DNA of 64,000 nt, taken from NCBI RefSeq assembly GCF_002257645.1, contig NZ_NQMO01000010.1, forward strand, positions 1 to 64,000, in the 5' to 3' direction. Position 1 is the stretch's first letter. Every line of letters starts with the position of its first letter. This DNA is from Paenibacillus sp. XY044. GTDB lineage: Bacteria > Bacillota > Bacilli > Paenibacillales > Paenibacillaceae. Shown in pieces: positions 16,496 through 26,017 of the stretch. A program made the position numbers and the translations under genes. The notes beneath the pieces are model-generated. The model was given only the letters and a program-made list of their open reading frames with translations. It made no database searches and was not told the origin of the DNA.

Positions 16496-18565
16496 GTGGG
16501 GAGATTGGTGAACAAGCTTATTGGAAGGAATGTGACAGGCGGCAAGGAGAATGAGCCCAAGTCCGGACTGAACCTGCGGATTAATTTGTTTTTTTTCAGT
16601 ACCTTCGTCATTTTTTGCGTCATTATTATCCGGCTGGCCGTCATTCAATTCGTCGAAGCGGATACGCTGACGGAGAAAGAAACAGGACAAAACACGAAAA
16701 ATATTCCCCTCCCGCCTGCACGAGGAAATATTTTGGATGCGACCGGCACCAAACTAGCCTTTTCCACGCCGGTACAGTCGCTATACATAACGCTTCAGAA
16801 GGATTACAGCAATGCGACGGAAAAAAGCAGGAAGAACCGCCAGGAAGCGGAGCAGCTGGCACAGAAAATAGCGGATGTATTTAACGGATTGGGCGATCCG
16901 ATCGAGAAGAAAGACATCATTGAAGCGATGGACCTGGACTCCAAGAAGGAGCATGGCTATTATCCCCGGCGGATCAAGATGGATCTGTCGCAGCGGGAGA
17001 TCGCCTACTTCATGGAGCGGAAATCCGAATTTCCGGGGATCGAGATCATCGAAGAATCGAAGCGGATTTATAATAAAGATACGATTGCGGTACAAACGGT
17101 CGGTTATATTAAAAGCTTCAAGCATACGGAATCGCTCAAGGAATATGACGAGGCGCGCAAGGACCAGGACGATCCCGGACTCGTCTATACGCCGGATGAG
17201 CTGGTCGGAGTCGACGGCATCGAGATGTCGTTCCAGCAGGAGCTGCGGGGAAAGAACGGATATAAAGTCGTTTCGGTAACGCCCGGCAACATCGTCGACG
17301 GTGTTGAAGAGATGGTTCCGCCCGAGAAGGGAAACGACGTCTGGCTGACGATCAACAAGCAGGTGCAGCAGACGGCGGAGCAGGCGATCATGGACCAGCT
17401 GAGCTGGGTGCATTCCAATCCTGTATCGGGTGAGACGCATCCCAATGCGTTGACGGGTTACGCCGTTGCCATGGAGGTGGATACCGGCAAGATCGTGGCT
17501 ATGGCCAGCATGCCTGATTATGACACGAATGTATGGGGAGATGGGGGGATCTCCACTAAGGATTATGAAAAGATCAAGGCGAATTACCAAAACGGGACGA
17601 TTACCCCCATCTCATCAGGTAAATCGGGTCACAACATGGAGTCCACGCTGCTGCTCGGATCCACGATGAAGCCGCTCAGCGTGCTGATCGGCCTGCAGGA
17701 GCATTTGTTTTCGACGACTACTCCATATAACGATGTCGGCATTGCGTATTTCGGGAAAGAGAAGAAGGCTGTACGGAACTCCCAGAATCATGCCTACGGG
17801 TACCTCCGCACTCCGGCCGAGGCGATCGAGCATTCGTCAAACGCTTTTATGGTGAATATGGTCGGCGATCAGTTGTTTAAAAAGTATATTAACGCGGGCG
17901 GTGACTATAACAAGGGCGTCGACGTCTGGGATAAATATATGAAGCAGTTCGGTTTAGGGGTATCAACGGAAATCGATCTTCCTAACGAATACCTGGGCAA
18001 TCGGGAATATATGCCTGACAAAAACGGCAAGTTCCCGCAAACAGGCAGCGCCCAAGGGTCTCTCGTCTATGCTTCCTTCGGCCAGGAAGGCAAGTATACG
18101 ACACTTCAGTTAGCCCAATATACCGCCACGCTGGCGAATGAAGGGGAGCGGATCAAGCCGCAGATCGTCAGCAAGATCACCGACCAGAACGGCAAGGTCG
18201 TCCAAACGTTCAAGCGCGAGGTGCTGAACAAGACGGACGATTTCGATAAATCGTATTGGAGTCTTGTTCGGAGGGGAATGAACACGGACGTGAAATCTGC
18301 GTTTGCCGGCTTCCCTTACGATTTTGCCAGAAAGACGGGGACGTCCCAGCAGCAATCTTCGGATGGGGTAAACCGGGATAACGGCGTATTCATCGCCTAT
18401 GCCCCGCGGAACAATCCGAAATTGGCCGTCGCCGTTGTCATTCCGGAAGGAGGCTTCGGCGCATACAGCGCGGCTCCCATCGCCCGCAAAATTTTCGATG
18501 CGTATGATCAGGAATACGGGCTCGACGGGGTGCCGAAGAAAAATAAGCAGGCTATGAACCCATAA
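16496..18565 (+). CDS. Class B penicillin-binding protein (PBP2/PbpA-like transpeptidase), first copy
   Basis: A 689-residue membrane-anchored peptidoglycan transpeptidase. One N-terminal membrane helix (INLFFFSTFVIFCVIIIRLAV, split by start uncertainty) is followed by a dimerisation domain (near RGNILDATGTKLAF) and the penicillin-binding domain. Active-site motifs are intact: STMK with Ser389, SSN at 447-449 and KTG at 613. It cross-links wall glycan strands outside the membrane, as PBP2/PbpA proteins do for cell shape. It is followed by a close paralogue. The GTG at 16496 is the farthest start; TTG 16505 or GTG 16508 fit the AAGGAA/GGGGAG site better. Its own terminator follows. Confidence 0.92.
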   Translation: MGRLVNKLIGRNVTGGKENEPKSGLNLRINLFFFSTFVIFCVIIIRLAVIQFVEADTLTEKETGQNTKNIPLPPARGNILDATGTKLAFSTPVQSLYITLQKDYSNATEKSRKNRQEAEQLAQKIADVFNGLGDPIEKKDIIEAMDLDSKKEHGYYPRRIKMDLSQREIAYFMERKSEFPGIEIIEESKRIYNKDTIAVQTVGYIKSFKHTESLKEYDEARKDQDDPGLVYTPDELVGVDGIEMSFQQELRGKNGYKVVSVTPGNIVDGVEEMVPPEKGNDVWLTINKQVQQTAEQAIMDQLSWVHSNPVSGETHPNALTGYAVAMEVDTGKIVAMASMPDYDTNVWGDGGISTKDYEKIKANYQNGTITPISSGKSGHNMESTLLLGSTMKPLSVLIGLQEHLFSTTTPYNDVGIAYFGKEKKAVRNSQNHAYGYLRTPAEAIEHSSNAFMVNMVGDQLFKKYINAGGDYNKGVDVWDKYMKQFGLGVSTEIDLPNEYLGNREYMPDKNGKFPQTGSAQGSLVYASFGQEGKYTTLQLAQYTATLANEGERIKPQIVSKITDQNGKVVQTFKREVLNKTDDFDKSYWSLVRRGMNTDVKSAFAGFPYDFARKTGTSQQQSSDGVNRDNGVFIAYAPRNNPKLAVAVVIPEGGFGAYSAAPIARKIFDAYDQEYGLDGVPKKNKQAMNP

Positions 18566-18596
18566 GACCGTTCGATACTTTCATATGTATATATTG

Positions 18597-18633
18597 GAAA
18601 AAGACCGACCCGATTCTCCGGGCGGTCTTTTTC
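18597..18633 (+). terminator. Terminator after the first PBP gene
   Basis: AAAAAGACCG and CGGTCTTTTT form a perfect stem, extended by CCCG/CGGG inside, with a T-run at the end. It separates the two PBP paralogues into independent units. Confidence 0.88.
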
Positions 18634-18766
18634 CGTTTTGTTCATTGAATACACACTGCCTCCACACCCTATTTTAGCGAAAGGGCGAAAGATGTCGAAC
18701 CCATACCTTTTATGCTAAAATAAAAAAGGTCGTTTTACATATGTAAGACAGAAAGGAGCAATGCTG

Positions 18767-20818
18767 GTGAGCGACTACACGACGGACCATGCGCAGGAAG
18801 GTCCGAAGAAAGGGAAAAACAGCTTTAACCTGCGGATTAACCTGTTCTTTTTCAGCACGTTTATCATTTTCTGCGTCATCATTATCCGGCTCGCCATCCT
18901 GCAGTTTGTGGAGGGGCCGACGCTGACGGAGAAGGAGTCCAGCAACATCGTCAAGGATGTGCCGCTGCCTCCGGTCCGGGGAACAATCTACGACGCTTCA
19001 GGTGTGAAGCTGGCCTATTCGACGCCGACCCAGTCGCTGTATCTCACCTTGATGAAGGATTACAGCGAGAAGAACGGGAAAAAGAACCGTCCGGAAGCCG
19101 AAAAGATGGCGGAAGATCTGATGGAAGTGTTCAATAAATACGGTGATCCGAACGGCGAGAAAATGACCAAGCAGGATATCATAGATGCAATGGATCTGGA
19201 TTACAAAAAATATTCGGGCTATTCGCCACGACGGATCAAGATGGATTTGTCGGACAAGGAAATTGCTTACTTCTCGGAGCATAAGTCCGATTTTCCGGGC
19301 ATCGCGATCGAAGAGGAAAGCATCCGGCATTATGATCCCGACACCGTGGCGGCGCAGACGATCGGGTACATCCGGACCTTTAAAGGATCCAAAAGTTTGA
19401 CCAAGTACAAAACCATCGACGAGCAGCAGCGCAGCGGCGATGCGCAGACCGACCCGGGACTGATTTACACCGAGCCCGAGTTCGTCGGTTACGACGGCCT
19501 GGAACTGATGTATCAGGACGAGCTGCGCGGCAAGAACGGGTACAAGAAGGTGCCGATCGACCCCCGCAACATGCCGGAGGGCGTGGAGGATATCGTGCCT
19601 CCGGAGAAAGGTAACAATATCTACAGCACGATCAACAAGGAAGTTCAGCTGCAGACCGAGCAGGCCATTACCGAACAGTTGAGCTGGCTCCATTCGCATC
19701 CGGTTTCGGGCAAGCTGCATCCGAACGCCACGACGGGATTCGCCGTCGCGATGGAAGTGAAGACGGGCAACATCGTCGCCATGGCCAGCATGCCGGACTA
19801 CGATACGAACGTGTGGCAGTCGGGCAGCATCTCGCCGGAGAACTGGGATAAGATCCAGAACATTTACCAGAACGGCACGATCCGTTCCTTTAACCCGGGT
19901 AAATCCGGCAGCCATCCGGAATCGGTCGTGCTGCTCGGTTCCACGATGAAGCCGCTTAGCGTCCTGATCGGACTGAAGGAAGGCTTGATAAGAACAAACA
20001 CCTACTATAACGATACGGGTGCGGCATACTTCGGTAAAGAAGGCCACCAGACCCGCGTACAGAACTCCCAAGGCCACGTTTACGGCGGGATGGATCCGGC
20101 TCGTGCGATCGAGAAATCGTCCAACGCGTTTATGGTCGATGAGATCGGGAAGAAGCTGTATGAGAAATACGGTTCCAAAGCCATCGGAGTCTGGGACAGC
20201 TACATGACCTCGTTTGGCCTCGGGGTAAGCACGGGCAGCGGTCTGCCTGGCGAATGGGAAGGCCGCAAGGAGTATTTGGATGTAAAAGCAGCCGGATCAG
20301 CCCAGGCGGCCATGGCCTATGCTTCCTTCGGTCAGCAGGGGAAATACACGACGCTGCAGCTCGCCCAATACGCCGCCATGCTGGCTAACGAAGGCAAGCG
20401 GCTGAAGCCGCAGCTCGTCAGCAAGATCACCGACGACAACGGTAAAGTCCTCAAGACGTTCAAGCCGGAAGTGCTGAACACCGTCAAATTCAGCCAGTCG
20501 TATTGGGATGAGATCAAGCGCGGGATGAAGAGTGACGTTTCCTCCTTTGAAGGGTTTCCTTACAGCTTTGCCCGGAAGACAGGGACATCGACCCAGAGTG
20601 TCGGCGGCAAGCTGATCGATAACGGGGTGTTTATCGCTTTTGCTCCTAAGGAGAATCCGGTTCTGGCCATTGCGGTTATGATCCCGGAAGGGGGCTTCGG
20701 CTCGCAAAGTGCCGCGCCGATCGCGCGTAAAATTTTCGACGCGTACGATGAGGTATACGGGCTGGACGGCGTTCCGAAAGGCAAGAAGGAGACGGGCGAC
20801 GGCCAAAGCAACCCATAA
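18767..20818 (+). CDS. Class B penicillin-binding protein (PBP2/PbpA-like transpeptidase), second copy
   Basis: This 683-residue paralogue of the preceding gene shares the membrane helix, RGTIYDASGVKLAYSTPTQSLY, DEL/QEL-RGKNGYK and all catalytic motifs (STMK with Ser392, SSN at 451-453, KTG at 604, counted from the GTG at 18767). It builds wall cross-links outside the membrane. Divergence is concentrated in the linker regions and the C-terminus (MIPEGGFGSQSAAP against VIPEGGFGAYSAAP). GTG 18767 lies 8 nt after GAAAGGAG; ATG 18761 is only 2 nt after it. It has its own promoter and terminator, so the two copies can be regulated separately. Confidence 0.92.
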   Translation: MSDYTTDHAQEGPKKGKNSFNLRINLFFFSTFIIFCVIIIRLAILQFVEGPTLTEKESSNIVKDVPLPPVRGTIYDASGVKLAYSTPTQSLYLTLMKDYSEKNGKKNRPEAEKMAEDLMEVFNKYGDPNGEKMTKQDIIDAMDLDYKKYSGYSPRRIKMDLSDKEIAYFSEHKSDFPGIAIEEESIRHYDPDTVAAQTIGYIRTFKGSKSLTKYKTIDEQQRSGDAQTDPGLIYTEPEFVGYDGLELMYQDELRGKNGYKKVPIDPRNMPEGVEDIVPPEKGNNIYSTINKEVQLQTEQAITEQLSWLHSHPVSGKLHPNATTGFAVAMEVKTGNIVAMASMPDYDTNVWQSGSISPENWDKIQNIYQNGTIRSFNPGKSGSHPESVVLLGSTMKPLSVLIGLKEGLIRTNTYYNDTGAAYFGKEGHQTRVQNSQGHVYGGMDPARAIEKSSNAFMVDEIGKKLYEKYGSKAIGVWDSYMTSFGLGVSTGSGLPGEWEGRKEYLDVKAAGSAQAAMAYASFGQQGKYTTLQLAQYAAMLANEGKRLKPQLVSKITDDNGKVLKTFKPEVLNTVKFSQSYWDEIKRGMKSDVSSFEGFPYSFARKTGTSTQSVGGKLIDNGVFIAFAPKENPVLAIAVMIPEGGFGSQSAAPIARKIFDAYDEVYGLDGVPKGKKETGDGQSNP

Positions 20819-20846
20819 CCCAATCAGGCAGTGGCATCGGATGATA

Positions 20847-20890
20847 GCAGGCAGTGAACAGGGGACTTTCCCCGGCTGCCTGCTTTTTTT
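20847..20890 (+). terminator. Terminator after the second PBP gene
   Basis: GCAGGCAG and CTGCCTGC form an 8-bp stem with an inner GGGGA/TCCCC stem. It is followed by eight T residues. Confidence 0.9.
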
Positions 20891-20992
20891 TGAGGATTTT
20901 GAATTATGGTCCGGTTTCCTAGAATGCAGGTCGATAAGACGTTTTACTTTAGACAGGTCCGTCCAGCAGGGGAGGTGCCGCGGCAAATCCTT

Positions 20993-21021
20993 TTGTGAGG
21001 TTCCGGTGCTTGTGGTAAAAT
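20993..21021 (+). promoter_or_regulatory. Promoter of the HAD-DUF456-MurJ operon
   Basis: TTGTGA (20993-20998), exactly 17 bp, TAAAAT (21016-21021), placed 62 bp before the HAD start codon. It follows the PBP terminator, so it is the likely start of the three-gene unit. Confidence 0.6.
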
Positions 21022-21083
21022 GTCCGTATGTCTGTGTGAAAAACGGAAAACAAAAGCGCTTGAACAAGGACGGGGGGAACGGT

Positions 21084-21830
21084 ATGAGTACGAAATATAA
21101 GTTACTCGCACTGGATATGGACGGAACGCTGCTGACCGACGAGCAGAACATTTCGAAGGAGACGGCGCAGTGGATCCGCAAGGCTTCGAAGCGCGGCGTG
21201 CATGTGTGCCTGTCGACAGGACGGGCTTTTATGAGCGCCCTTCCTTATGGGGAAGAACTGGGGCTGACGACGCCCATGATTACGGTAAACGGCAGTGAAG
21301 TATGGCGTGCCCCGCATGAGCTTCACCTGCGTTCTCTGATGGATGTGGAGCTGATAAAGGCGATGCATGACATCGCGGTGGAAGAGGATTGCTGGTACTG
21401 GGCCTATTCCGTTGAGCAGCTGTACAATAAGGATCAATGGACGGATGAGGTGGAAGGCAAAGAATGGCTCAAATTCGGCTACCATACGGAGGATGACGAA
21501 GCGAGACATCGTATTCTCATGCAGCTGCAGGATATGGGCGGCCTTGAAATTACCAACTCTTCGCCGTTTAATCTGGAGATCAACCCGGAAGGCGTGAACA
21601 AGGCTTCCGGCATCGCGGAAGTGTGCAAGCTGCTCGGCCTAACGATGTCCGAGGTCATTGCGGTCGGAGACAGCATGAACGATCTGGCGGCGATCCAGGA
21701 GGCTGGTCTCGGCGTGGCCATGGGTAACGCGCAGCAGGTGGTGAAGGATGTAGCCGATTATATTACGTCAAGCAACAACGATGACGGAATCGCTAAGGTT
21801 ATTCAAAAATTCATTTTTGACGAGGAGTGA
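21084..21830 (+). CDS. Cof-type HAD-IIB phosphatase
   Basis: A 248-residue cytosolic hydrolase. Motif I is DMDGTLL at residues 10-16 with the nucleophilic aspartate; motif II lies in CLSTGR. Motif III/IV are the lysine region NKASGIAE and GDSMNDLAAI near 195. The IIB cap domain sits between, as in Cof proteins that dephosphorylate sugar phosphates and similar metabolites. The start at 21084 follows a GGGGGG-containing ribosome site; longer frames upstream lack one. It starts a tight operon with DUF456 (3-bp gap) and a MurJ-like flippase. Confidence 0.88.
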   Translation: MSTKYKLLALDMDGTLLTDEQNISKETAQWIRKASKRGVHVCLSTGRAFMSALPYGEELGLTTPMITVNGSEVWRAPHELHLRSLMDVELIKAMHDIAVEEDCWYWAYSVEQLYNKDQWTDEVEGKEWLKFGYHTEDDEARHRILMQLQDMGGLEITNSSPFNLEINPEGVNKASGIAEVCKLLGLTMSEVIAVGDSMNDLAAIQEAGLGVAMGNAQQVVKDVADYITSSNNDDGIAKVIQKFIFDEE

Positions 21831-21833
21831 GCA

Positions 21834-22325
21834 TTGGCCATGGCTGTGCTTGGCTGGATTTTGGTCATTGCGCTGTTCGCAATCGGCTTGGCCGGCGCTG
21901 TGTACCCGATACTGCCGGGGGCGCTGGCTATCTTTTTTGCCTTTTTTGTGTATGGCTGGTTTTTTACGTTTTCCCATTTCAACGTCTGGTTCTGGATTAT
22001 CCAAGGGCTCATCATCGTCGTGCTCTTCGTAGCCGATTATGCCGTCAGCGCCTGGGGGACGAAGAAATTCGGCGGCTCCCGGCTGTCGGTCATTCTGAGC
22101 ACCATCGGGGCCATCATCGGGCCATTCGTCATTCCGGCATTCGGTCTTGTAATCGGGCCGTTTGTGGGCGCCTTTGTGGGAGAGCTTATCGACGGATCGT
22201 CGCCGTCGAAGGCGGCGAAAGTGGGCTTTGGGACGCTTGTAGGCCTGTTCAGCAGCATGGTGATGAAAGTGATCCTGCAAATCGTCATGATCATCGTATT
22301 TTTCGTATGGATCGTGTTTTTCTAA
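21834..22325 (+). CDS. DUF456 membrane protein
   Basis: The protein has 163 residues, almost all hydrophobic, with five to six membrane segments and the glycine-rich turns GLAGAVYPILPG and IGPFVGAFVGELIDG typical of DUF456. Function is unknown. It follows the HAD gene by 3 bp and precedes the flippase gene by 68 bp. TTG 21834 lies 5 nt after GAGGAG, which is partly inside the HAD stop region; ATG 21840 is an alternative start giving two fewer residues. Confidence 0.8.
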   Translation: MAMAVLGWILVIALFAIGLAGAVYPILPGALAIFFAFFVYGWFFTFSHFNVWFWIIQGLIIVVLFVADYAVSAWGTKKFGGSRLSVILSTIGAIIGPFVIPAFGLVIGPFVGAFVGELIDGSSPSKAAKVGFGTLVGLFSSMVMKVILQIVMIIVFFVWIVFF

Positions 22326-22393
22326 TGATAAGATCAACGCATGGGCGGTCACCCGTCCGGGTTGTGCTTGCTGGGGAAAGAAGGGAATAAGGT

Positions 22394-24028
22394 TTGGCGA
22401 AGAAAGAATCATTTATTAGAGGCACGCTCATTCTGGCGGCCGCCGCGCTGGTGGCGCGCGTGCTCGGGTTGGTGCAGCGGGTTCCGCTGGATCACCTGTT
22501 TAATGACATAGGCAAGGCTTCGTTTACGATTTCGAACAACGTCTATTTGCTGCTGCTGACCGTGGCAACGGCCGGCATTCCGAGCACGCTGAGCAAAATG
22601 GTCTCTGAGCGCTATGCGCTGAAGAAGCCGGCGGAAGCGCAGCGCGTGTACCATGCCGCGCTCATTTTCGCCGCGGCGGCGGGCGTCATCATCACCATTT
22701 TGCTGTACGTGCTCGCGCCGTATTATGCGACTTACGTTTCCAAAGTGCCGGAAGCGTCGCTCGCCATCCGCGCGCTGGCGCCGGCGCTGCTGCTGTTTCC
22801 GGCGATCGCGATGATGCGCGGATACTTCCAGGGCCGCGGCAACATGACCGCGGGCGGCATTTCGCAAATCGTCGAGCAGTTCGCCCGGGTCGGCACCGCG
22901 ATCCTGCTGGCTTACATCCTGCTGAAGAGCGGGTATGAGGACAGCTGGGTGGCGGCCGGAGCGTCCTTCGGGGGCGTGCTGGGCAGCATCGGCGCGTTTG
23001 CCGTCATGCTGTATTACACCATTAAGATTCGCAAGCAGGACCGAGCGCTGATGCTGGAAGCAGGTCAGGATTCGCATCTGCCGATGGGCCAGATTTACAA
23101 AGATATCTTTACGATCTCCATACCGATCGTACTGTCGTCGATGACCGTACCGGTGGTCAACTTTATCGACTCGTCGATCGTCAATCCGCTCCTGATCGGC
23201 CGGATCGGCGAAGCGAAAGCGACGCAGCTGCTCGGGATTCTCGGACAGCGCGCGCAGAGCGTGGCCGGCATTCCGCCGATTCTGGCCATCGCGCTCAGCA
23301 CTTCGCTGATTCCGGTCATTTCGGCGGCCTTCGCCCGGAAGGACGAAGCGCATCTGAAGCAGCAGATCACGCTTGCGCTGCGCATCTCGATCCTGACGGG
23401 CATGCCGATCGTCATCGCCCTTTGCGTGGCGTCGTATTCGATTAACGGCCTGCTGTTCAGCAGCCTGGACGGCAGCGGTCTGATCATGCTGCTGACGTTC
23501 GGCACGATCTTCCAAATTACGATGATGACGACCAACTCGATACTGCTGGGCGTCGGCAAAGCGTACCTGACCGTCATCAGTGTGATGATGGGCATTATCG
23601 TCAAGCTTCTCGGCAGCTTCATTCTCGCTCCATGGCTTGGCATTTACGGCATTATTGCCGCGACGGGACTCTGCTTCCTCGTTATTACGTGGCTGAACCT
23701 TCGGGTCATGAAAAAAATCGTGCCGTTCTCCATTCTGGGGGAACGTTGGCGAGGTTTCCTTGTCGCCGTGATCGTCACCAGCGCCGTTGGATACGGGCTT
23801 AACGCCGCGGGCGACCAGCTCGTCCACATTTTGCCGGACAGGCTCGCGTTCCTGATCACCTGCCTGGTGGTCGGCGTCGTGGTCGTGGTGCTGTATTTGG
23901 CGCTGCTGGTCATCCTCGGCGTGCTGCGTCAGCAGGAGCTGTCCAGCTATCCGCGCATTTTGCAAAAGGTGCTGCGGCCGCTGATGCGTTTGCAGCCGGC
24001 CCGGATGAAATCGCAGGGACGCGGCTAA
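22394..24028 (+). CDS. MurJ/YtgP-type lipid II flippase family protein (MOP superfamily)
   Basis: This 544-residue protein has 14 predicted membrane helices. The N-terminus (SFIRGTLILAAAALVARVLGLVQRVPL, in two halves) and the RGYFQGRGNMT motif near 153-163 place it in the SpoVB/YtgP branch of MOP flippases. B. subtilis YtgP is a MurJ-type lipid II flippase, so this protein may move lipid II outward for wall synthesis, next to two PBP genes. SpoVB-type sporulation or polysaccharide export is an alternative. The TTG start follows AAGGG with 8-nt spacing. A terminator lies inside the neighbouring convergent gene. Confidence 0.85.
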   Translation: MAKKESFIRGTLILAAAALVARVLGLVQRVPLDHLFNDIGKASFTISNNVYLLLLTVATAGIPSTLSKMVSERYALKKPAEAQRVYHAALIFAAAAGVIITILLYVLAPYYATYVSKVPEASLAIRALAPALLLFPAIAMMRGYFQGRGNMTAGGISQIVEQFARVGTAILLAYILLKSGYEDSWVAAGASFGGVLGSIGAFAVMLYYTIKIRKQDRALMLEAGQDSHLPMGQIYKDIFTISIPIVLSSMTVPVVNFIDSSIVNPLLIGRIGEAKATQLLGILGQRAQSVAGIPPILAIALSTSLIPVISAAFARKDEAHLKQQITLALRISILTGMPIVIALCVASYSINGLLFSSLDGSGLIMLLTFGTIFQITMMTTNSILLGVGKAYLTVISVMMGIIVKLLGSFILAPWLGIYGIIAATGLCFLVITWLNLRVMKKIVPFSILGERWRGFLVAVIVTSAVGYGLNAAGDQLVHILPDRLAFLITCLVVGVVVVVLYLALLVILGVLRQQELSSYPRILQKVLRPLMRLQPARMKSQGRG

Positions 24029-24058
24029 ACCCGTTCATGCCGTACCATGTTAGACAGT

Positions 24059-25435
24059 TTAATACGTTGAAGTTACAGCCCTCTCGGCATCGTGCGTGAG
24101 GGCTGTTTTTTGCAGTGCGTACCGGTGGGCATGCGTTATTTCGATCATGATGGGCCGTCTGGGTCGACTTATATGATGAATGGCATCCTCGTTTTTGAAC
24201 CAGTCATAACGCGGTATCGGCTCGCAGTACAGGTCATGCCACACGTCGTGCAGGAGCGGGCTGTACAGGCGCCGATCGGCGGGAAGCCATTCCTGCTTGA
24301 TCAGCTCGACACTCTCGAGCCGGGAGTTCAGTGCTTTTTTCTTGTCATGGGTGAACATCTGCGGCCAATATTCGCTGCGTGAACCGCGGTGATCCACGAC
24401 CGATGCGAACGAGTGCACGCCGGACAATACGTCCTCGTAACCGAACAGGACGGCGTACAGCGCCTTGCCGAACGCAATCCTTTCGTTCAGGCTGGAGAAC
24501 TGCTCCAGAATGAGCCCCACCATGGCATCGGCGGAGTAGCCGGCCGACTCGCGGATTCGGGACTTTTCCTCGGGGGTATGGAACACATCGGCTTCGAGCT
24601 CCGGAATATGCGGCAGCATCGGGAAGACGACTTGGTTCATCTGAAATTTGCTGTGCAGGGAAAAGGCCTTATTGCGGAGAACCCGGCTCTGGTAATACCC
24701 GTTCTGCACGACGCGCCCCTCTATGTAATTTTGTTCGTTGATGATCAGCCCGACGGCAAGCAAGGCGCTGTCCCGTTCAATCCAGAAGCGGTCCCAGAAA
24801 GGGTTCATGAACGCCGACACACCAAAGCTGGGGAGCAGGTGGAACAGGCTCCGGCCAAGGCGACGGCTGTGGGTGTACAGCAACAGCTGCGGGTAGGCGT
24901 CCTGGAAAATGAGTGCATTGCACCGCTCCAGCATCCGGTATAGATCGTCCCGGACGGAAGGGGGCATCAGATCAGACATGAGTCCGCCTTTCAGGTCGCT
25001 CATATTCCAGCCGGCATTCCGGGAGACCATGTGGGCCAGCAAGGCCCAATGAAGCTCGGGGTACTCCCGGTAGCAATCGTAATAGGCCTTCGTCCGCGTA
25101 ATGTTGCTGCGGTTCGCCTCCCGGGTGCGGGTCCGGATGGTATGAAGAATGTCCTGCTCCTCCTGGGAACGGGCCGCCGTATCCTGGGAATAGGCCAGGT
25201 GGTGGCGAATATCCCGCATCCGGCCGATGTCGCCGGCCATCCGGTCGAGTTGGTCGCGGATGCTCTGCGCGGAAGTCTCCTTCCAGTCAAGCGGCCGGCG
25301 GCGCCGGGTCAGCTGCCGGGAAGCTTTCCAGCCAGCAGCTTTGCCCCGGGCAAGCTCAGCGGCCGTCTTCGGCAGGGTCGACACGATCCGGATCCAGGCA
25401 GGTACAAGCGTACGGGGTGCAGATGTTACTGGCAC
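24059..25435 (-). CDS. DUF2515 family protein (YppC-like)
   Basis: A 458-residue soluble protein matching the DUF2515/YppC family of sporeformers. It has an arginine-rich N-terminus, the helix ARTREANRSNITRTKAY, the ELHWALLAHMVSRNAGWNM motif, and ALIFQDAYPQLLLY. It has no catalytic signature that I recognise, and the function is unknown. GTG at 25435 sits 7 nt after AAAGGAGG; the ATG at 25441 is only 1 nt away from that site. Its last codons overlap the terminator of the convergent flippase gene, so the C-terminal tail may be a by-product of run-on. Confidence 0.75.
   Translation of the reverse strand: MPVTSAPRTLVPAWIRIVSTLPKTAAELARGKAAGWKASRQLTRRRRPLDWKETSAQSIRDQLDRMAGDIGRMRDIRHHLAYSQDTAARSQEEQDILHTIRTRTREANRSNITRTKAYYDCYREYPELHWALLAHMVSRNAGWNMSDLKGGLMSDLMPPSVRDDLYRMLERCNALIFQDAYPQLLLYTHSRRLGRSLFHLLPSFGVSAFMNPFWDRFWIERDSALLAVGLIINEQNYIEGRVVQNGYYQSRVLRNKAFSLHSKFQMNQVVFPMLPHIPELEADVFHTPEEKSRIRESAGYSADAMVGLILEQFSSLNERIAFGKALYAVLFGYEDVLSGVHSFASVVDHRGSRSEYWPQMFTHDKKKALNSRLESVELIKQEWLPADRRLYSPLLHDVWHDLYCEPIPRYDWFKNEDAIHHISRPRRPIMIEITHAHRYALQKTALTHDAERAVTSTY
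24075..24111 (+). terminator. Terminator of the HAD-DUF456-MurJ operon, inside the DUF2515 coding tail
   Basis: ACAGCCCTC (24075-24083) and GAGGGCTGT (24098-24106) form a perfect 9-bp stem followed by TTTTT. It lies within the last codons of the opposite-strand DUF2515 gene. Confidence 0.85.
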
Positions 25436-25521
25436 GTCCATTCCTCCTTTCCTTGTAAACCTCTCATTACCTTCAGTATGGCTAAAAAATTTGACTTCCA
25501 CTCGGTATTTTGATTCACTAT

Positions 25522-25607
25522 AAAGAATGAACTAAAGATCATCATGTTATAATGGGGAACGACCCCGTAATCAGGCGTTACTTTTGCAAAACTTTAGTTC
25601 AATCTTT
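25522..25607 (+). promoter_or_regulatory. Extended -10 promoter flanked by a 16-nt inverted repeat, upstream of the thioredoxin-like gene
   Basis: TGTTATAAT (25545-25553) is a strong extended -10. It is flanked by AAAGAATGAACTAAAG (25522-25537) and CTTTAGTTCAATCTTT (25592-25607), which pair at 15 of 16 positions. The right arm lies in the leader of the thioredoxin-like gene. Nearly the same sequence, CTTTAGTTCAATCT, recurs just before metN at 30160-30173. Confidence 0.55.
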
Positions 25608-25665
25608 CTAGGAGAAGAATTGGACAAGAATTGGACAATATAAGGGATAGAAAGGGCGGATATCC

Positions 25666-26010
25666 ATGCAAAAAATAACTTCTCAAGCCGAATTTCAAGT
25701 AGCGATCCAGTCTCCGAGACTGACCGTTGCCGTATTTAAAGCGGACTGGTGCTCGGACTGCAAATTTATGGACCCGTTTATGCCGGATGTAGAGACGAAG
25801 TTCTCGAACGATTTGACGCTCGTTGAGGTGGACGTGGATCAGGTCGGGGATCTCAGCCAGGAGCTGAACATTATGGGCATACCGAGCTTCGTGGCCTTTT
25901 CGGATGGCCGGGAGCTGGTACGGCTGGTGAACAAGCTTCGCAAATCGCGCGAGGAAATCGAGGGATTCCTGAATTCGGCGCTGGACGTATACAGAACGAT
26001 TCATAAATAA
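25666..26010 (+). CDS. Thioredoxin-like protein with WCSDC active site
   Basis: The 114-residue protein has a thioredoxin fold. The redox motif is WCSDC near residues 28-32, instead of the canonical WCGPC, and the cis-proline loop is MGIPSFVAF near residue 68. Proteins of this type are cytosolic disulfide reductases or bacilliredoxin-like factors with limited substrate range. The altered dipeptide (SD for GP) should change the redox potential. The true trxA lies at 52840-53157. An AAAGGGCGG site precedes the ATG. Confidence 0.85.
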   Translation: MQKITSQAEFQVAIQSPRLTVAVFKADWCSDCKFMDPFMPDVETKFSNDLTLVEVDVDQVGDLSQELNIMGIPSFVAFSDGRELVRLVNKLRKSREEIEGFLNSALDVYRTIHK

Positions 26011-26017
26011 GCTGCTC

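Noticed and set aside
22409..23965. A 518-codon open frame on the minus strand opposite the MurJ-like gene
   Set aside because: Its product is rich in Arg, His, Gln and Asp with no membrane or domain pattern, which is what the complement of a GC-rich membrane-protein gene gives. The plus-strand frame has clear MOP-flippase features.
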